Shown piece by piece: positions 32,216 to 43,056 of a stretch of 64,000 nucleotides of DNA. The position numbers and the translations under genes are program-made. The stretch comes from Muribaculum sp. An289 (GTDB lineage Bacteria > Bacteroidota > Bacteroidia > Bacteroidales > UBA932), in assembly GCF_002159555.1 (NCBI RefSeq), contig NZ_NFIV01000007.1, positions 1-64,000 of the forward strand, read 5' to 3'. Position 1 is the first letter of the stretch, and each line of letters starts with the position of its first letter. The notes under the pieces are model-generated. The model worked only from the letters and a program-made list of their open reading frames with translations. It was not told where the DNA came from and made no database searches.

Positions 32216-32782
32216 ATGATGGCAAAAACATTTAATATCGACAAATCATTAGATAAATATTCAAAAGATTTTTCAGTAAGGCATACTAAAAACAGGATTG
32301 CGCTGGCAGTGGCCGCCGTCTGCATTCTGCCTTACGTACTGTCCCTGCTCGTCCCTTCGTTGGACGGTGCCGGTTTCACAGGCTTCGCCAATTCGGCGCT
32401 CGCTTTCGGAATCGTCGTGCTGATCGTGGTCGTCGCGTATTATTTTATCGGCGACAGCAGGAAACCTTATTTCAGGCCGTCCCACGAATGGATGGAAAGG
32501 TGCGAGATTTTCATAGACGAAAGGAATCTTGCGGAAGTGTCCTCAATGCTTTCACAAGGCAACTTCGGCGCAATCGCCGCAATCCCGCGCAAGCATTCGC
32601 AACAGTACCTGATAATCATGTACAAGGCCCCGAAAAGCAATGTGGTGTGCGCACAGATCGCCCAGTCCATCGACGGGCATTACATGCCGCAGGGCGACAT
32701 CTACATGTTCAGGAACGGGGAACACGACATTCCTCAGGGCAAGAAATTGCTCGACTTCTTTTACAAGGACAGCAACAACTGA
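32216..32782 (+). CDS. Two-helix membrane protein, paralogue 1
   Basis: About 188 residues from ATG 32216 (MMAKTFNIDKSLDKYSK); the frame also contains an upstream TTG at 32204. Two membrane helices (RIALAAVCILPYV-like segment at about 27-47 and ALAFGIVVLIVVVAYYFIG at about 61-79) form a hairpin. A cytoplasmic domain of about 110 residues follows, with NLAEVSSMLSQGNFGAIAAI, QQYLIIMYKAP and VVCAQIAQSIDGHYMPQGDI. The membrane hairpin plus C-terminal domain is shared with the next gene, including the AQ(I/L).(K/Q)...Y.P..DI end. Function unknown. Confidence 0.65.
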   Translation: MMAKTFNIDKSLDKYSKDFSVRHTKNRIALAVAAVCILPYVLSLLVPSLDGAGFTGFANSALAFGIVVLIVVVAYYFIGDSRKPYFRPSHEWMERCEIFIDERNLAEVSSMLSQGNFGAIAAIPRKHSQQYLIIMYKAPKSNVVCAQIAQSIDGHYMPQGDIYMFRNGEHDIPQGKKLLDFFYKDSNN

Positions 32783-32888
32783 TGCAATAACGTGGCACTG
32801 CCCCTGTATTATACAGGAAAATTATGCAATCAGAAAAATTTTAAAAATTTTTAATTATTAACCCAACAATTCTAAATCGATTACAATC

Positions 32889-33374
32889 ATGGATATGATA
32901 GAAAGCAGCCTTGCGTCAAGGCTGGAAGGCAAGATAGTTTTAAAACGCAAAAGCATAGTATTTTCATCATTAATGTTGGTGGCAGGCGTGGCCGTCATAG
33001 TCGCATCGGCCGTGATTCCTGCACTGGAAAACGGATTCCTCCATTCGTGCCTTATCTTCATCGGAGGAGTCGCCGCAATCATAGGGCTTCTGCTCCTGCT
33101 TTCATCGGCTTTTACGAAGCAGTATTATTATGTGCCTGAAAATTCGAGGCTTCACAAGAGAATCGAATACTTCGACCTCACCGAGGAGTTTTCATTGAAG
33201 AAAGCTTTGGAGGACAAAGATATGGCCGCTATCGAAAATTGCAAGAAATCTACGGCGCCTACCCTTCAGGTAGTCATATACAGGACGGGAAAAGGCACCG
33301 TTGTGGCCGCACAGTTGCAGAAATACGTGCCTTATACCTACCATCCGGAGACGGACATAATCGTTTTCGTTTAA
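32889..33374 (+). CDS. Two-helix membrane protein, paralogue 2
   Basis: A 161-residue protein with the same design as the preceding gene product: two helices (SIVFSSLMLVAGVAVIVASAV and CLIFIGGVAAIIGLLLLLSS) and a soluble C-terminal domain (SLKKALEDKDMAAIENCKK, LQVVIYRTGKG, VVAAQLQKYVPYTYHPETDI). The two genes are in tandem, 106 nt apart, so they probably arose by duplication and diverged. No known family. A role at the inner membrane is inferred. Confidence 0.65.
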   Translation: MDMIESSLASRLEGKIVLKRKSIVFSSLMLVAGVAVIVASAVIPALENGFLHSCLIFIGGVAAIIGLLLLLSSAFTKQYYYVPENSRLHKRIEYFDLTEEFSLKKALEDKDMAAIENCKKSTAPTLQVVIYRTGKGTVVAAQLQKYVPYTYHPETDIIVFV

Positions 33375-33384
33375 AACGTGAACG

Positions 33385-34710
33385 TCATTTAATAATATCG
33401 CTATCAATCAATTCAAGTAACCTGTCTATGGCTTCTTCCTGCGGGATATGCCTGAGGACAGGTTCCTTGCTTTTATAGATGGTGACCTTGCCGCCGCCTT
33501 CGCCCACATAACCCCAGTCGGCATCGGCCATTTCGCCGGGCCCGTTCACTATGCAGCCCATTACGGCTATGCGCATTCCTTTAAGATGGGATGTACGGGC
33601 TTTCACTTCGTTGAAAGTCTTTTCCAGATCGTACATGGTCCTGCCGCATCCGGGGCAGGCGATGTATTCGGGTTTATAGAACTTTCTCCTTGCGGCCTGG
33701 AGGATTTCATCCCTGAGATACCCGGCTTTCTCCGGGGACAGGCCGGGATAATCGTCGGCAGGCGAGAAGTCGTCAATCTGCCTGTAAAGCAATTTCCGTC
33801 CGTAGGTGCATGACAGGTCAAGGATAGTGTTTTCCCATGCGGCATCTCCGGCTGGTACGGCCTTGTCCCATTGCGGGCATACGGATTTGCTGTAACGTCT
33901 TGCGAGGTAGGCCGCTACCGAAAGTTCGTTCTTAGGCGGTTCGGTCAGGGAAACCCTTATGGTATCGCCTATGCCTTCTTCGAGAAGGGCCGATATCCCG
34001 ACGGCAGATTTTATGCGGCCGCTGTCCCCGTTTCCGGCTTCGGTAACTCCGAGATGCAGGGGGAAAACATAGCCTCTTTCGCGCATTGCTTCATATAGCA
34101 GGCGGTATGCTTCGGCCATAACAAATGTGTTACTTGCCTTCAGGGAGACTACCGTGTTGAAAAAAGACTTGTCCATGCACATTTCCAGCCATTCCATCAC
34201 GGCTTCCTTCATGGCCTGGGGCGTATTGCCGTACATCCGGGTAATCCTTTCACCGAGCGAGCCGTGATTGAGACCTATGCGTATCGCCGTACCCTTTTCA
34301 CGGCAGACATCGATGAGTTCCGAAAACTTCATGCAGGCCGTCCTGTGGTCTTTAGCGAAATTTCCGGGATTGATTCTAACCTTGTCGGCTATTCCGGCGA
34401 CTGCCAGGGCTATGTCGGCCGAAAAATGTACGTCGGCTACCAAAGGAACGGTTATCCCGTCGGAGTACAGTTCTTCCTTTATGGCTGCCAGGGCCTCTAC
34501 CTCCTTCATTCCCGGAACGGTAAGCCTTATGAGCTGTGCCCCGCAAGCCGCCAGCTCGCGGCATTGTGCCACAGAGGCCCGGATATCGGCCGTATGCGTA
34601 TTGCACATCGTCTGTATGGCGATGGGATTCCCTTTTCCTATAGTGACCTTCGAGGGATTGTCCTCGCTTCCCACGGTCACGGACAAATATTTTATCTTAT
34701 CTTCTGTCAT
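33385..34710 (-). CDS. ispG: (E)-4-hydroxy-3-methylbut-2-enyl-diphosphate synthase, short-insert form
   Basis: A 441-residue [4Fe-4S] enzyme of the MEP isoprenoid pathway. The TIM-barrel part has PIAIQTMCNTHTAD, LIRLTVPG, PLVADVHFSADIA, RINPGNFA and IRIGLNHGSL. The iron-sulfur domain has CPGCGRT and MGCIVNGPGEMADAD. Most Bacteroidota carry a plant-like enzyme near 600 residues with a large insert between the domains, whereas E. coli has about 370. Here only about 80 extra residues (SVCPQWDKAVPAG to PEYIA) lie between them, an intermediate length. It is the last gene of the ligA-rsh run; its start overlaps the outer-membrane barrel gene by 14 nt. Confidence 0.95.
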   Translation of the reverse strand: MTEDKIKYLSVTVGSEDNPSKVTIGKGNPIAIQTMCNTHTADIRASVAQCRELAACGAQLIRLTVPGMKEVEALAAIKEELYSDGITVPLVADVHFSADIALAVAGIADKVRINPGNFAKDHRTACMKFSELIDVCREKGTAIRIGLNHGSLGERITRMYGNTPQAMKEAVMEWLEMCMDKSFFNTVVSLKASNTFVMAEAYRLLYEAMRERGYVFPLHLGVTEAGNGDSGRIKSAVGISALLEEGIGDTIRVSLTEPPKNELSVAAYLARRYSKSVCPQWDKAVPAGDAAWENTILDLSCTYGRKLLYRQIDDFSPADDYPGLSPEKAGYLRDEILQAARRKFYKPEYIACPGCGRTMYDLEKTFNEVKARTSHLKGMRIAVMGCIVNGPGEMADADWGYVGEGGGKVTIYKSKEPVLRHIPQEEAIDRLLELIDSDIIK

Positions 34711-35467
34711 CGATGAAAATTTTTCTTCCCAACTGGAAATGGAGGCCGACCGTCAGCAGAATCTGTGTCGGATATGTGTAGTTGAAGTAGTACTGGCTGT
34801 CCCTCGCCGGGTCGAAAAGAGGGGAAAACGAATGCTTGTATGAACATTCGATATGTATTTCCACCGGCGAAAGCACTATGGCGATACCTCCGCCTGCCTT
34901 TATCCCGTAATCGAACCTGTTGTCGCTTTCTTCCCAGTCCGTGGCGGCGAAGTCCTCTGTCTCAAGATAAGGCCGCTCGACTTTCAGCCTGTAGCCGAAA
35001 TACGCCCCCGCGTTGACGAACAGGCGGACATAGCCTTTGAATATTTCATAATGCAGGAAAGTGTTGAAAGGAAGTTCCGCCACTTCATAAAAGGTGGTCA
35101 TGTAAGGTTTGAGGTCGGTGTCTTCGTACGAAAATCCTTCGCGTGAATACCTGAGCCCCGTCTGAAGGCCGAACAGCGAGTACATTCCCCACAAGTCCTG
35201 CAAGTAAGTATATGTTATTCCTACCCCGAAAGGGGAGAATTCCCTTATTGCCGCCACTGTCGGCACGGTGTACAGGCTTCCCCAGCCTACACTGTAATTG
35301 ACACCTATCAGGTGGCATCTCTCTACGGGTTTGGGAGGTTTGATGACATCGGTTGAGTCGTTGAAGGTCAGCCCCGGGGTCATACCTACCGTAAATTCCT
35401 GTGCCTTCGCCCCAACGGTCCAGAGGGCGGCGAAAAGGCAGATGGCTATGATGTGTTTTTTGATCAT
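34697..35467 (-). CDS. PorT-like outer-membrane beta-barrel protein
   Basis: A 256-residue protein with a signal peptide (MIKKHIIAICLFAALWTVGAKA). About ten amphipathic strands follow, such as LIGVNYSVGWGSLY, FGVGITYTYLQDLW, LFGLQTGLRYSREGF, GYVRLFVNAGAYFGYRLK and QILLTVGLHFQLGRK. This is the pattern of the OMP_b-brl_2/PorT group of small Bacteroidota barrels. Function is unknown. Its start overlaps the stop of the Ig-like lipoprotein gene (ATGA) and its end overlaps ispG, so it is translated within one operon. Confidence 0.75.
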   Translation of the reverse strand: MIKKHIIAICLFAALWTVGAKAQEFTVGMTPGLTFNDSTDVIKPPKPVERCHLIGVNYSVGWGSLYTVPTVAAIREFSPFGVGITYTYLQDLWGMYSLFGLQTGLRYSREGFSYEDTDLKPYMTTFYEVAELPFNTFLHYEIFKGYVRLFVNAGAYFGYRLKVERPYLETEDFAATDWEESDNRFDYGIKAGGGIAIVLSPVEIHIECSYKHSFSPLFDPARDSQYYFNYTYPTQILLTVGLHFQLGRKIFIDDRR

Positions 35468-37290
35468 TTGAACATTTCCTTTATATTGACTTCCTGCTCA
35501 ATTTCCATGGCAGGCGGTATGGTAATCAGCGAATTGCCGTCACTGAGCTCAAGGAATTTCACCTTCTCGGGCTGTTTCTTTTCAAGCAATATCCCTGTGT
35601 CCACTATTCCGTTGTTGTTAAGGTCTTCGGTAATCCTGACCGAATACATGCCTTCCTTGATGTACGGGAAAACCAAAGTCGTATCGGTCCTGATTTCATA
35701 CCTTCTGATGGCCTTGTCGCGCTTTTCGTTCATAAGTTCGACGATATAGCGGCATTCCCCGCTCATCTCTTTCAAGGACAGATAGAGAGTACTCAGGTCT
35801 TCCGAAGTCGGAAGGGAAACCTTGGTCTTGGAACTGTCGTTAGGCATCCTGTTTATATCGAAAAACACCCCGTACGGAATCTTCAGCTGGCATTCGTAAC
35901 CTTTTTGCAGAGGTTGTTCCGGGTAGATGCGGTACCGTCTCAAATCCATGGTATCGTGTACTACGGTATAGGCTGCCGGGCTTTCTTCCTGCCGCGGATT
36001 TATGAGTATCATTTGCAGCGAATCGAATTTTGCTTCAACCAACGGGAAAGTGAAATCTATGATGAAACCGTCCTGGTCGAAAGTTTCCCCGTTTGCGCTC
36101 ACCTTGTATACCGTAGCAGTATCTTCGGCCTTCATCTCGTCCCTTCGCTTGTATCTTTTCGCATCCTGGATCATTGCGCGGCTCTTGTGCATGCCTATCC
36201 TTTCCGTAGTAGGGACACGGATTTTCAGGGAATCGTCCGTTTTCATGTAGTTTACGTTGAGCCACAGGGAGTCCGGCTGCACTTTCGAGCCGTCGTTAAT
36301 CCAGATAAGCAGGCTGTCCTCCATGTCGTTGAACTGGGTTATTACCTTTTCCTGCGGGATTCCTTCGAACCACAGGGAGTCTATCTGGGTATAAGGGGCG
36401 GAAAATGTGATGTAGAATGTCTTTTCGCCCGTCCTTTCCTTATTGACAAGATATTGCCGTGCAGTGGCTTCCTTGAACATTGCAAGTTCATAGTCCGACT
36501 GCCTCGTCAGGCAGGCGAGCGTATCCTTCATGTCGAGTTTGAAAAGTTCGAGTATATTGTCGGCAACGACTTTTGTCGGCCTTACGAGTGAGTCTATGAA
36601 AGCCACTTCTTCCGATTCCGGATTGAAGACATTGTCGTTGTTCAGGTCGTTGAAGGCATACATCCTGTACAATGTGTCCTTGATGTTCCTTATGGTGAAG
36701 AAGCCCCAATCGTCGGCCTTGGCCGCCGCAACGGGACGTTCCTTGAAAACTACCGAATCGTCATCCGAGATGTAGAGGCCTACCGTGGCACCTTTGAAAG
36801 GGGCGAGTGTGTTGCAGTCCGAAACCGTTCCTGTCAGATACATCGAATCCACTGTATTGCCTGTGGAGAAGGCTATGACGAATCCCGGATAGATATTGCC
36901 CTCGTTGTTGTCCGCCACGGACTGCCCCATGTCCAGTACGTAGGTGCGGTTGGAATCGAGTTTTCCGTCGAAGGACACTATGATGCTTTTCCCGCGGATT
37001 TTGTGTACTGGTTTTTTCTCCATCGGAGGTGAAAGGAAAATATCGGAGGCGGTCTTGACCACGACGTACTCGTCGAAGGTCATTTTCACGTAACCCTTGT
37101 CCCTCGATACGTTTGTCGCGAGGTTCTGCGGTTCGACATACAGCAATACCGGCGGAATCGTGTCCTTTGCGCCGCCGGACGGGGGCGTGGTGGTATTGGC
37201 GCACGATTTCATGAATATCACCGAAAACAGCAGGGTGCAGAGCACCGCTACCGGATAATGCCTCATCAAATTTTTAAAAATCCTTAACAT
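35464..37290 (-). CDS. Ig-like (Big_5) lipoprotein
   Basis: A 608-residue lipoprotein: hydrophobic signal VAVLCTLLFSVIFMKS with lipobox Cys30, then ANTTTPPSGGAKDTIPPVLLYVEPQN. The stretch from about 45 to 140 is a Big_5 domain (NLATNVSRDKGYVKMTFDEYV, DSNRTYVLDMG, GFVIAFSTGN). This arrangement (GG.KD..PP) is typical of Bacteroidota Ig-like lipoproteins found next to ligA/rsh loci. The remaining 450 residues are beta-rich, with an EF-hand-like NDLNNDNVFNPESEE and DLNNNGIVDTG, which suggests calcium-stabilised loops. It lies 19 nt after rsh and 4 nt overlaps the barrel gene. It probably acts in the envelope. Confidence 0.8.
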   Translation of the reverse strand: MLRIFKNLMRHYPVAVLCTLLFSVIFMKSCANTTTPPSGGAKDTIPPVLLYVEPQNLATNVSRDKGYVKMTFDEYVVVKTASDIFLSPPMEKKPVHKIRGKSIIVSFDGKLDSNRTYVLDMGQSVADNNEGNIYPGFVIAFSTGNTVDSMYLTGTVSDCNTLAPFKGATVGLYISDDDSVVFKERPVAAAKADDWGFFTIRNIKDTLYRMYAFNDLNNDNVFNPESEEVAFIDSLVRPTKVVADNILELFKLDMKDTLACLTRQSDYELAMFKEATARQYLVNKERTGEKTFYITFSAPYTQIDSLWFEGIPQEKVITQFNDMEDSLLIWINDGSKVQPDSLWLNVNYMKTDDSLKIRVPTTERIGMHKSRAMIQDAKRYKRRDEMKAEDTATVYKVSANGETFDQDGFIIDFTFPLVEAKFDSLQMILINPRQEESPAAYTVVHDTMDLRRYRIYPEQPLQKGYECQLKIPYGVFFDINRMPNDSSKTKVSLPTSEDLSTLYLSLKEMSGECRYIVELMNEKRDKAIRRYEIRTDTTLVFPYIKEGMYSVRITEDLNNNGIVDTGILLEKKQPEKVKFLELSDGNSLITIPPAMEIEQEVNIKEMFK

Positions 37291-37309
37291 CTTTCCTCTA
37301 AGTAAATAG

Positions 37310-39538
37310 TCAAATTTCTACTATGTCTTCCCTTCGCACCTTCTCTATTCCGTCTATTTTCGTCAGTTTCTTGATTATCGTATCCAGATCCTTCTTGCTT
37401 GTCACCAACAGGTCTATGTCTCCCGTGAAAACGCCACCGTTGCTGTTGAAATCCAGATGCCTTATGTTTACGCCCATGACGAATGATATGTACTTCGTCA
37501 CATCGCTGAGTATCCCCAACCTGTCCATTCCGTATACCGAGATGCGTGCAGGGTAGGAGTGGTTGCGGTTTTCCGTATTCCATACAGGGTCTTTCACTAT
37601 CGTATATCCCTGTTTGGATTCCAGTTCCGTTGCCTTCTTGCAGCTTTTCTTGTGTATGTGTATTACATTGTCCGTATCCTTGAAGCCTATTATCGGGTCC
37701 CCGGGAATCGGATTGCAGCACGGGGATATAACGAAATTCATGCCTTTCGAAGCCTCGTCCACGAATATGTTGTCGTTCTTGAAGGGATTCCTGAACCAGC
37801 TGAACCATGACTGGTTGGATGACATGCGTTTCAGCACATATTCGATGTCGCTGAGGCTCAGCATGCCGGAACCTACATTGAAATACAGGTCTTCGGCGGT
37901 GTTCAGTTTGTAGCCGCGGTACAGGAGCTTGATGTTCTTTTCGGAAAATTTCAGGCCGCATTCATGCAGTTTCTGCTCGACGGTTTTCATCCCGGCATCG
38001 ATATATTCCTGTTTTTCACCCTTCAGATAGGATTTTACGATATTGATGGCCTTGGCCGTCTTGAGGAATTCGAGCCATTCGGCCTTCGGGGCGGCATTGT
38101 CGGCGGTGATTATCTCCACCTGGTCGCCGCTGCGGAGCTCCTGCGAAAGAGGGTAGAGCTTCTGGTTGATTTTTGCGGCTATCGCGGTATTTCCTATCTG
38201 CGTATGTATCTGGTATGCGTAATCGAGGGCCGTAGCCCCCTTTATTAGCGTCCTCTGTTCGCCTTTCGGAGTGAAAACCGTAATGTTCGGACTGGTCATT
38301 TCCTTGTGGAATTCGTCCAGGAGCTCTATGGACGAAGCATCGGGATTATTGATTATCTCCCTGACCCTCTGGAGCATCGTGTCCATTTCGTTTTCCATGT
38401 CCGGAAGGATTACGCCGTCCTTCTTGTACAGCCAGTGGGCCGCGATGCCTTTTTCGGCGATGTCGTTCATCCTTTCGCTGCGGATTTGCACTTCGACCCA
38501 GAATCCTTTTGCCTCGTCCCGGCACATTATCGTACAGTGCAGGGCCTCGTAGCCGTTGCTCTTTGGGTTGCCTACCCAGTCGCGGTATCTGTCCTGCTTG
38601 AAACTGCGCGGAGGGAAAATCTTTTTCAGGATGGTGTAGATTTCGAAGCACTCGGATATTTCCTTTTCCGGCTTGTCCGGCCTGTAGATTATCCTTACGG
38701 CGAAAAGGTCGTATATCTGGTCGAATGACACGCCCTTCGTCTTTATCTTGTACCATATCGAATATGGGGATTTCAGCCTTTTCAATATCGTATAACTGAT
38801 GCCGGCCTCTTTCAAAGCCTCCTCGATAGGGGCGACGAATTTGTCGAGCTTGTGGAAATTGCCCTGCTGGATGTCGGCGAGCTTCTCGGTAATGTCCCTG
38901 TATGCCTCGGGCTCCTTGTACCTCAGCCAGGTATCCTCCATTTCGGACTTGATGCCGTACAGTCCGAGCCGGTGGGCGAGAGGGATGAAGATATACATGG
39001 TTTCGCCGAGAATCTTGTCCCGCTTGTACTCCGGCATCGCGCCTATGGTCCTGATATTGTGCAGCCTGTCGGCGAGTTTGATGAGCACGACCCGGATATC
39101 GTCATTGAGGGTGTACAGTATGCGCTTGAAGTTTTCAGCCTGTAGGGATGTCTTCGTGGCCGTGTCTTCATTGTTCAGGGCTACCTTTATCTTTGTGAGG
39201 CCGTCCACCAGCGAAGCAATCTTCTCGTTGAACTGGGCCTTGATGTCATCGATTGTATAATCCGTGTCTTCCACTACGTCGTGGAGCAGTGCGGCGACTA
39301 TTGACTTGTAGCCGAGCCCTATCTCGCTGACGACTATTTTGGCTACGGCCAAAGGATGCATGATATAAGGCTCTCCCGACCTCCGCCTCACACCCTTGTG
39401 GGCTTCGTTTGCGAACTCGAAGGCCTTCTTGATCATTTCGAGCTCATTCGGTCCCTGCACCCGTTTTTTCGCCGCTTCGAGCAAATCTTCATAAGCGGCC
39501 TGCACCATGCCGATGTCTTCCTTGGTAAATTCAGTCAT
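37310..39538 (-). CDS. Bifunctional (p)ppGpp synthetase/hydrolase (Rsh, RelA/SpoT)
   Basis: A 742-residue stringent-response enzyme. The HD hydrolase domain contains MHPLAVAKIV and LLHDVVEDTDYT with the metal-binding HD pair intact, so hydrolysis is expected. The synthetase domain includes RLKSPYSIWYKIKTKGVSF, DLFAVRIIY and RDWVGNPKSNGYEALH. A TGS domain (ITVFTPKGEQRTLIKGATALDYAY), a zinc-finger/helical part and a C-terminal ACT domain (ARISVYGMDRLGILSDVTKYIS) complete the long Rel layout. It controls growth under starvation. It follows yihY by 3 nt in the same operon. Confidence 0.96.
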   Translation of the reverse strand: MTEFTKEDIGMVQAAYEDLLEAAKKRVQGPNELEMIKKAFEFANEAHKGVRRRSGEPYIMHPLAVAKIVVSEIGLGYKSIVAALLHDVVEDTDYTIDDIKAQFNEKIASLVDGLTKIKVALNNEDTATKTSLQAENFKRILYTLNDDIRVVLIKLADRLHNIRTIGAMPEYKRDKILGETMYIFIPLAHRLGLYGIKSEMEDTWLRYKEPEAYRDITEKLADIQQGNFHKLDKFVAPIEEALKEAGISYTILKRLKSPYSIWYKIKTKGVSFDQIYDLFAVRIIYRPDKPEKEISECFEIYTILKKIFPPRSFKQDRYRDWVGNPKSNGYEALHCTIMCRDEAKGFWVEVQIRSERMNDIAEKGIAAHWLYKKDGVILPDMENEMDTMLQRVREIINNPDASSIELLDEFHKEMTSPNITVFTPKGEQRTLIKGATALDYAYQIHTQIGNTAIAAKINQKLYPLSQELRSGDQVEIITADNAAPKAEWLEFLKTAKAINIVKSYLKGEKQEYIDAGMKTVEQKLHECGLKFSEKNIKLLYRGYKLNTAEDLYFNVGSGMLSLSDIEYVLKRMSSNQSWFSWFRNPFKNDNIFVDEASKGMNFVISPCCNPIPGDPIIGFKDTDNVIHIHKKSCKKATELESKQGYTIVKDPVWNTENRNHSYPARISVYGMDRLGILSDVTKYISFVMGVNIRHLDFNSNGGVFTGDIDLLVTSKKDLDTIIKKLTKIDGIEKVRREDIVEI

Positions 39539-39541
39539 ATC

Positions 39542-40465
39542 TCAGTCGTCAAGATTATATTTGTCTACATTCTGGAACGCATACGAAATTTCCGCACCGA
39601 ACAGAATTATGAACCAGCAGAAATTCATCCAAAACATGAAAAGCGGTATGGCCGCGACAGCCCCGTAAACCGCGCTCAGCCTTGCCACGAACAGCTGCGT
39701 TTCAATGTAAATATACTGCAAAATTACAAAAAACAGGGCGGAAACCAATGCCGCCTTGAAGGCCGGTCCGAAATATACCTTCTTGTTGGGTATGAATTTG
39801 TACATCGCCGTAAGCACGAGCACCGTAAGTACATATACGGCAATCCAGGCTATTCCGGATTTGAGGCTGTCTGTCACTTCGGCCCCGAAACCTATGGACT
39901 CGAAGGCGTCGGCATACATGAAAAATGCGGAAAACATCACTATCACGACAAAAGGGGAGATGGCGAGTATGGTCCCGTAAACGGCGAGCCTCCTGAGAAA
40001 ATTCCTCGATTTCCTTACCTTCCATACATGATTGAAAGCGGCTTCCACATTAAGCATCATCCAGAATATGAGCCATACGAAAATCAGTGCGCTTATCAGT
40101 CCCAGGGCGCTTGACTGGGCGGTGTTTATGATATTGTCCGCATACTGTATGACCTGGTCTATGACCTCCTGGCTCGTGTCGAAATACTCGTATATCATCC
40201 GCTGGAGGTATTCGCGCAGGCCGAATCCGTCGGTTATGGCGAAAGTGACTGCAAGGAACGGGACTACGGCCATCGTACCGAAAAAACTCAGGCAGACGGC
40301 CTGGCTCCCAATCCTTTCGGAAGAAAATGTCTGTATCGTTATGAAAAGCACGCGGATATAGCGCACGGCCCTGGCTTTCGCACGGCTTATCGTACCCATG
40401 TCCAGATGCCAGATGTCGTGGGTGAAAAATTTCCTTATCCTCTCTACGGTGCCTTTCAGTCCCAT
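39542..40465 (-). CDS. YihY/BrkB-family membrane protein
   Basis: A 307-residue inner-membrane protein with six hydrophobic segments (FFGTMAVVPFLAVTFAI, ALGLISALIFVWLIFWMML, LAVYGTILAISPFVVIVMFSAFF, IAWIAVYVLTVLVLTA, AALVSALFFVILQYIYI, AAIPLFMFWMNFCWFIILFGAEISYA). The GAEISYAFQN end and the NHVWKV segment match the YihY/BrkB family (formerly mis-called RNase BN). Function remains unclear; some members affect envelope resistance. It lies 28 nt after the thioesterase gene and 3 nt before rsh. Confidence 0.88.
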   Translation of the reverse strand: MGLKGTVERIRKFFTHDIWHLDMGTISRAKARAVRYIRVLFITIQTFSSERIGSQAVCLSFFGTMAVVPFLAVTFAITDGFGLREYLQRMIYEYFDTSQEVIDQVIQYADNIINTAQSSALGLISALIFVWLIFWMMLNVEAAFNHVWKVRKSRNFLRRLAVYGTILAISPFVVIVMFSAFFMYADAFESIGFGAEVTDSLKSGIAWIAVYVLTVLVLTAMYKFIPNKKVYFGPAFKAALVSALFFVILQYIYIETQLFVARLSAVYGAVAAIPLFMFWMNFCWFIILFGAEISYAFQNVDKYNLDD

Positions 40466-40493
40466 GTTTTCCTCCGTATGGTATGCTTTTCCG

Positions 40494-40865
40494 TCAGAGT
40501 TTGCCCATGAAACGTTCAGGGTCTACTATGAACCTTTCGTGATATCCCTTTCCTATGACTCCCTTGTCATCGCAGGCCGTGACGTTGAAAGAGAGCTTCC
40601 TGCCTTCGATAGCCGTCAGTTCGGCCTCCGCCCATACCTTCGTCCCGACCTTGCAGGCCCTGAGGTGCTCTATGTTCACGAGGGTGCCGACCGTGTCCTG
40701 TCCGCTCACATTCTTCACCAAATGCCACGAGGCCCCTTCCATAAGGGCGAGCATGGCCGGGGTGGAAAATACCGGCAGCGCCCCGGAATCGTAGCGTATT
40801 GCCGTGGTTTCGTCCGTAACGGTCATTTCAGACCTGTTTTTCATTCCGATTTTCAATTCTTCCAT
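40494..40865 (-). CDS. Hotdog-fold thioesterase (FlK-like)
   Basis: A 123-residue single hotdog-domain protein. VFSTPAMLALMEGASWHLV and DTVGTLVNIEHLRACKVGTKVWAEAELTAIEGRKLSFNV match the fluoroacetyl-CoA thioesterase-like family, with T/E/H-type catalytic candidates (ST, ME, EH). It would hydrolyse an acyl-CoA, substrate unknown. It sits between ligA (50 nt) and yihY (28 nt) on the same strand. Confidence 0.85.
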   Translation of the reverse strand: MEELKIGMKNRSEMTVTDETTAIRYDSGALPVFSTPAMLALMEGASWHLVKNVSGQDTVGTLVNIEHLRACKVGTKVWAEAELTAIEGRKLSFNVTACDDKGVIGKGYHERFIVDPERFMGKL

Positions 40866-40915
40866 TTTATCAAAAAAATATCAGGTTATAAAAATAAAAT
40901 ATCCGATTATAAAAA

Positions 40916-42988
<2,073 letters not shown>

Positions 42989-42991
42989 CTA

Positions 42992-43032
42992 CAAAAATAG
43001 TCAATTTATCTCCATCTTTCTTATTATTTTTG
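42992..43032. promoter_or_regulatory. Divergent minus-7 boxes of ligA and pfk
   Basis: CAAAAATA (42992-42999, minus-strand TATTTTTG toward ligA) and TATTTTTG (43025-43032, toward pfk) are mirror TAnnTTTG boxes 25 nt apart. Upstream TTTG boxes are not clear for either. Confidence 0.4.
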
Positions 43033-43056
43033 CGGTATTAACGGATTTTAACAAGA

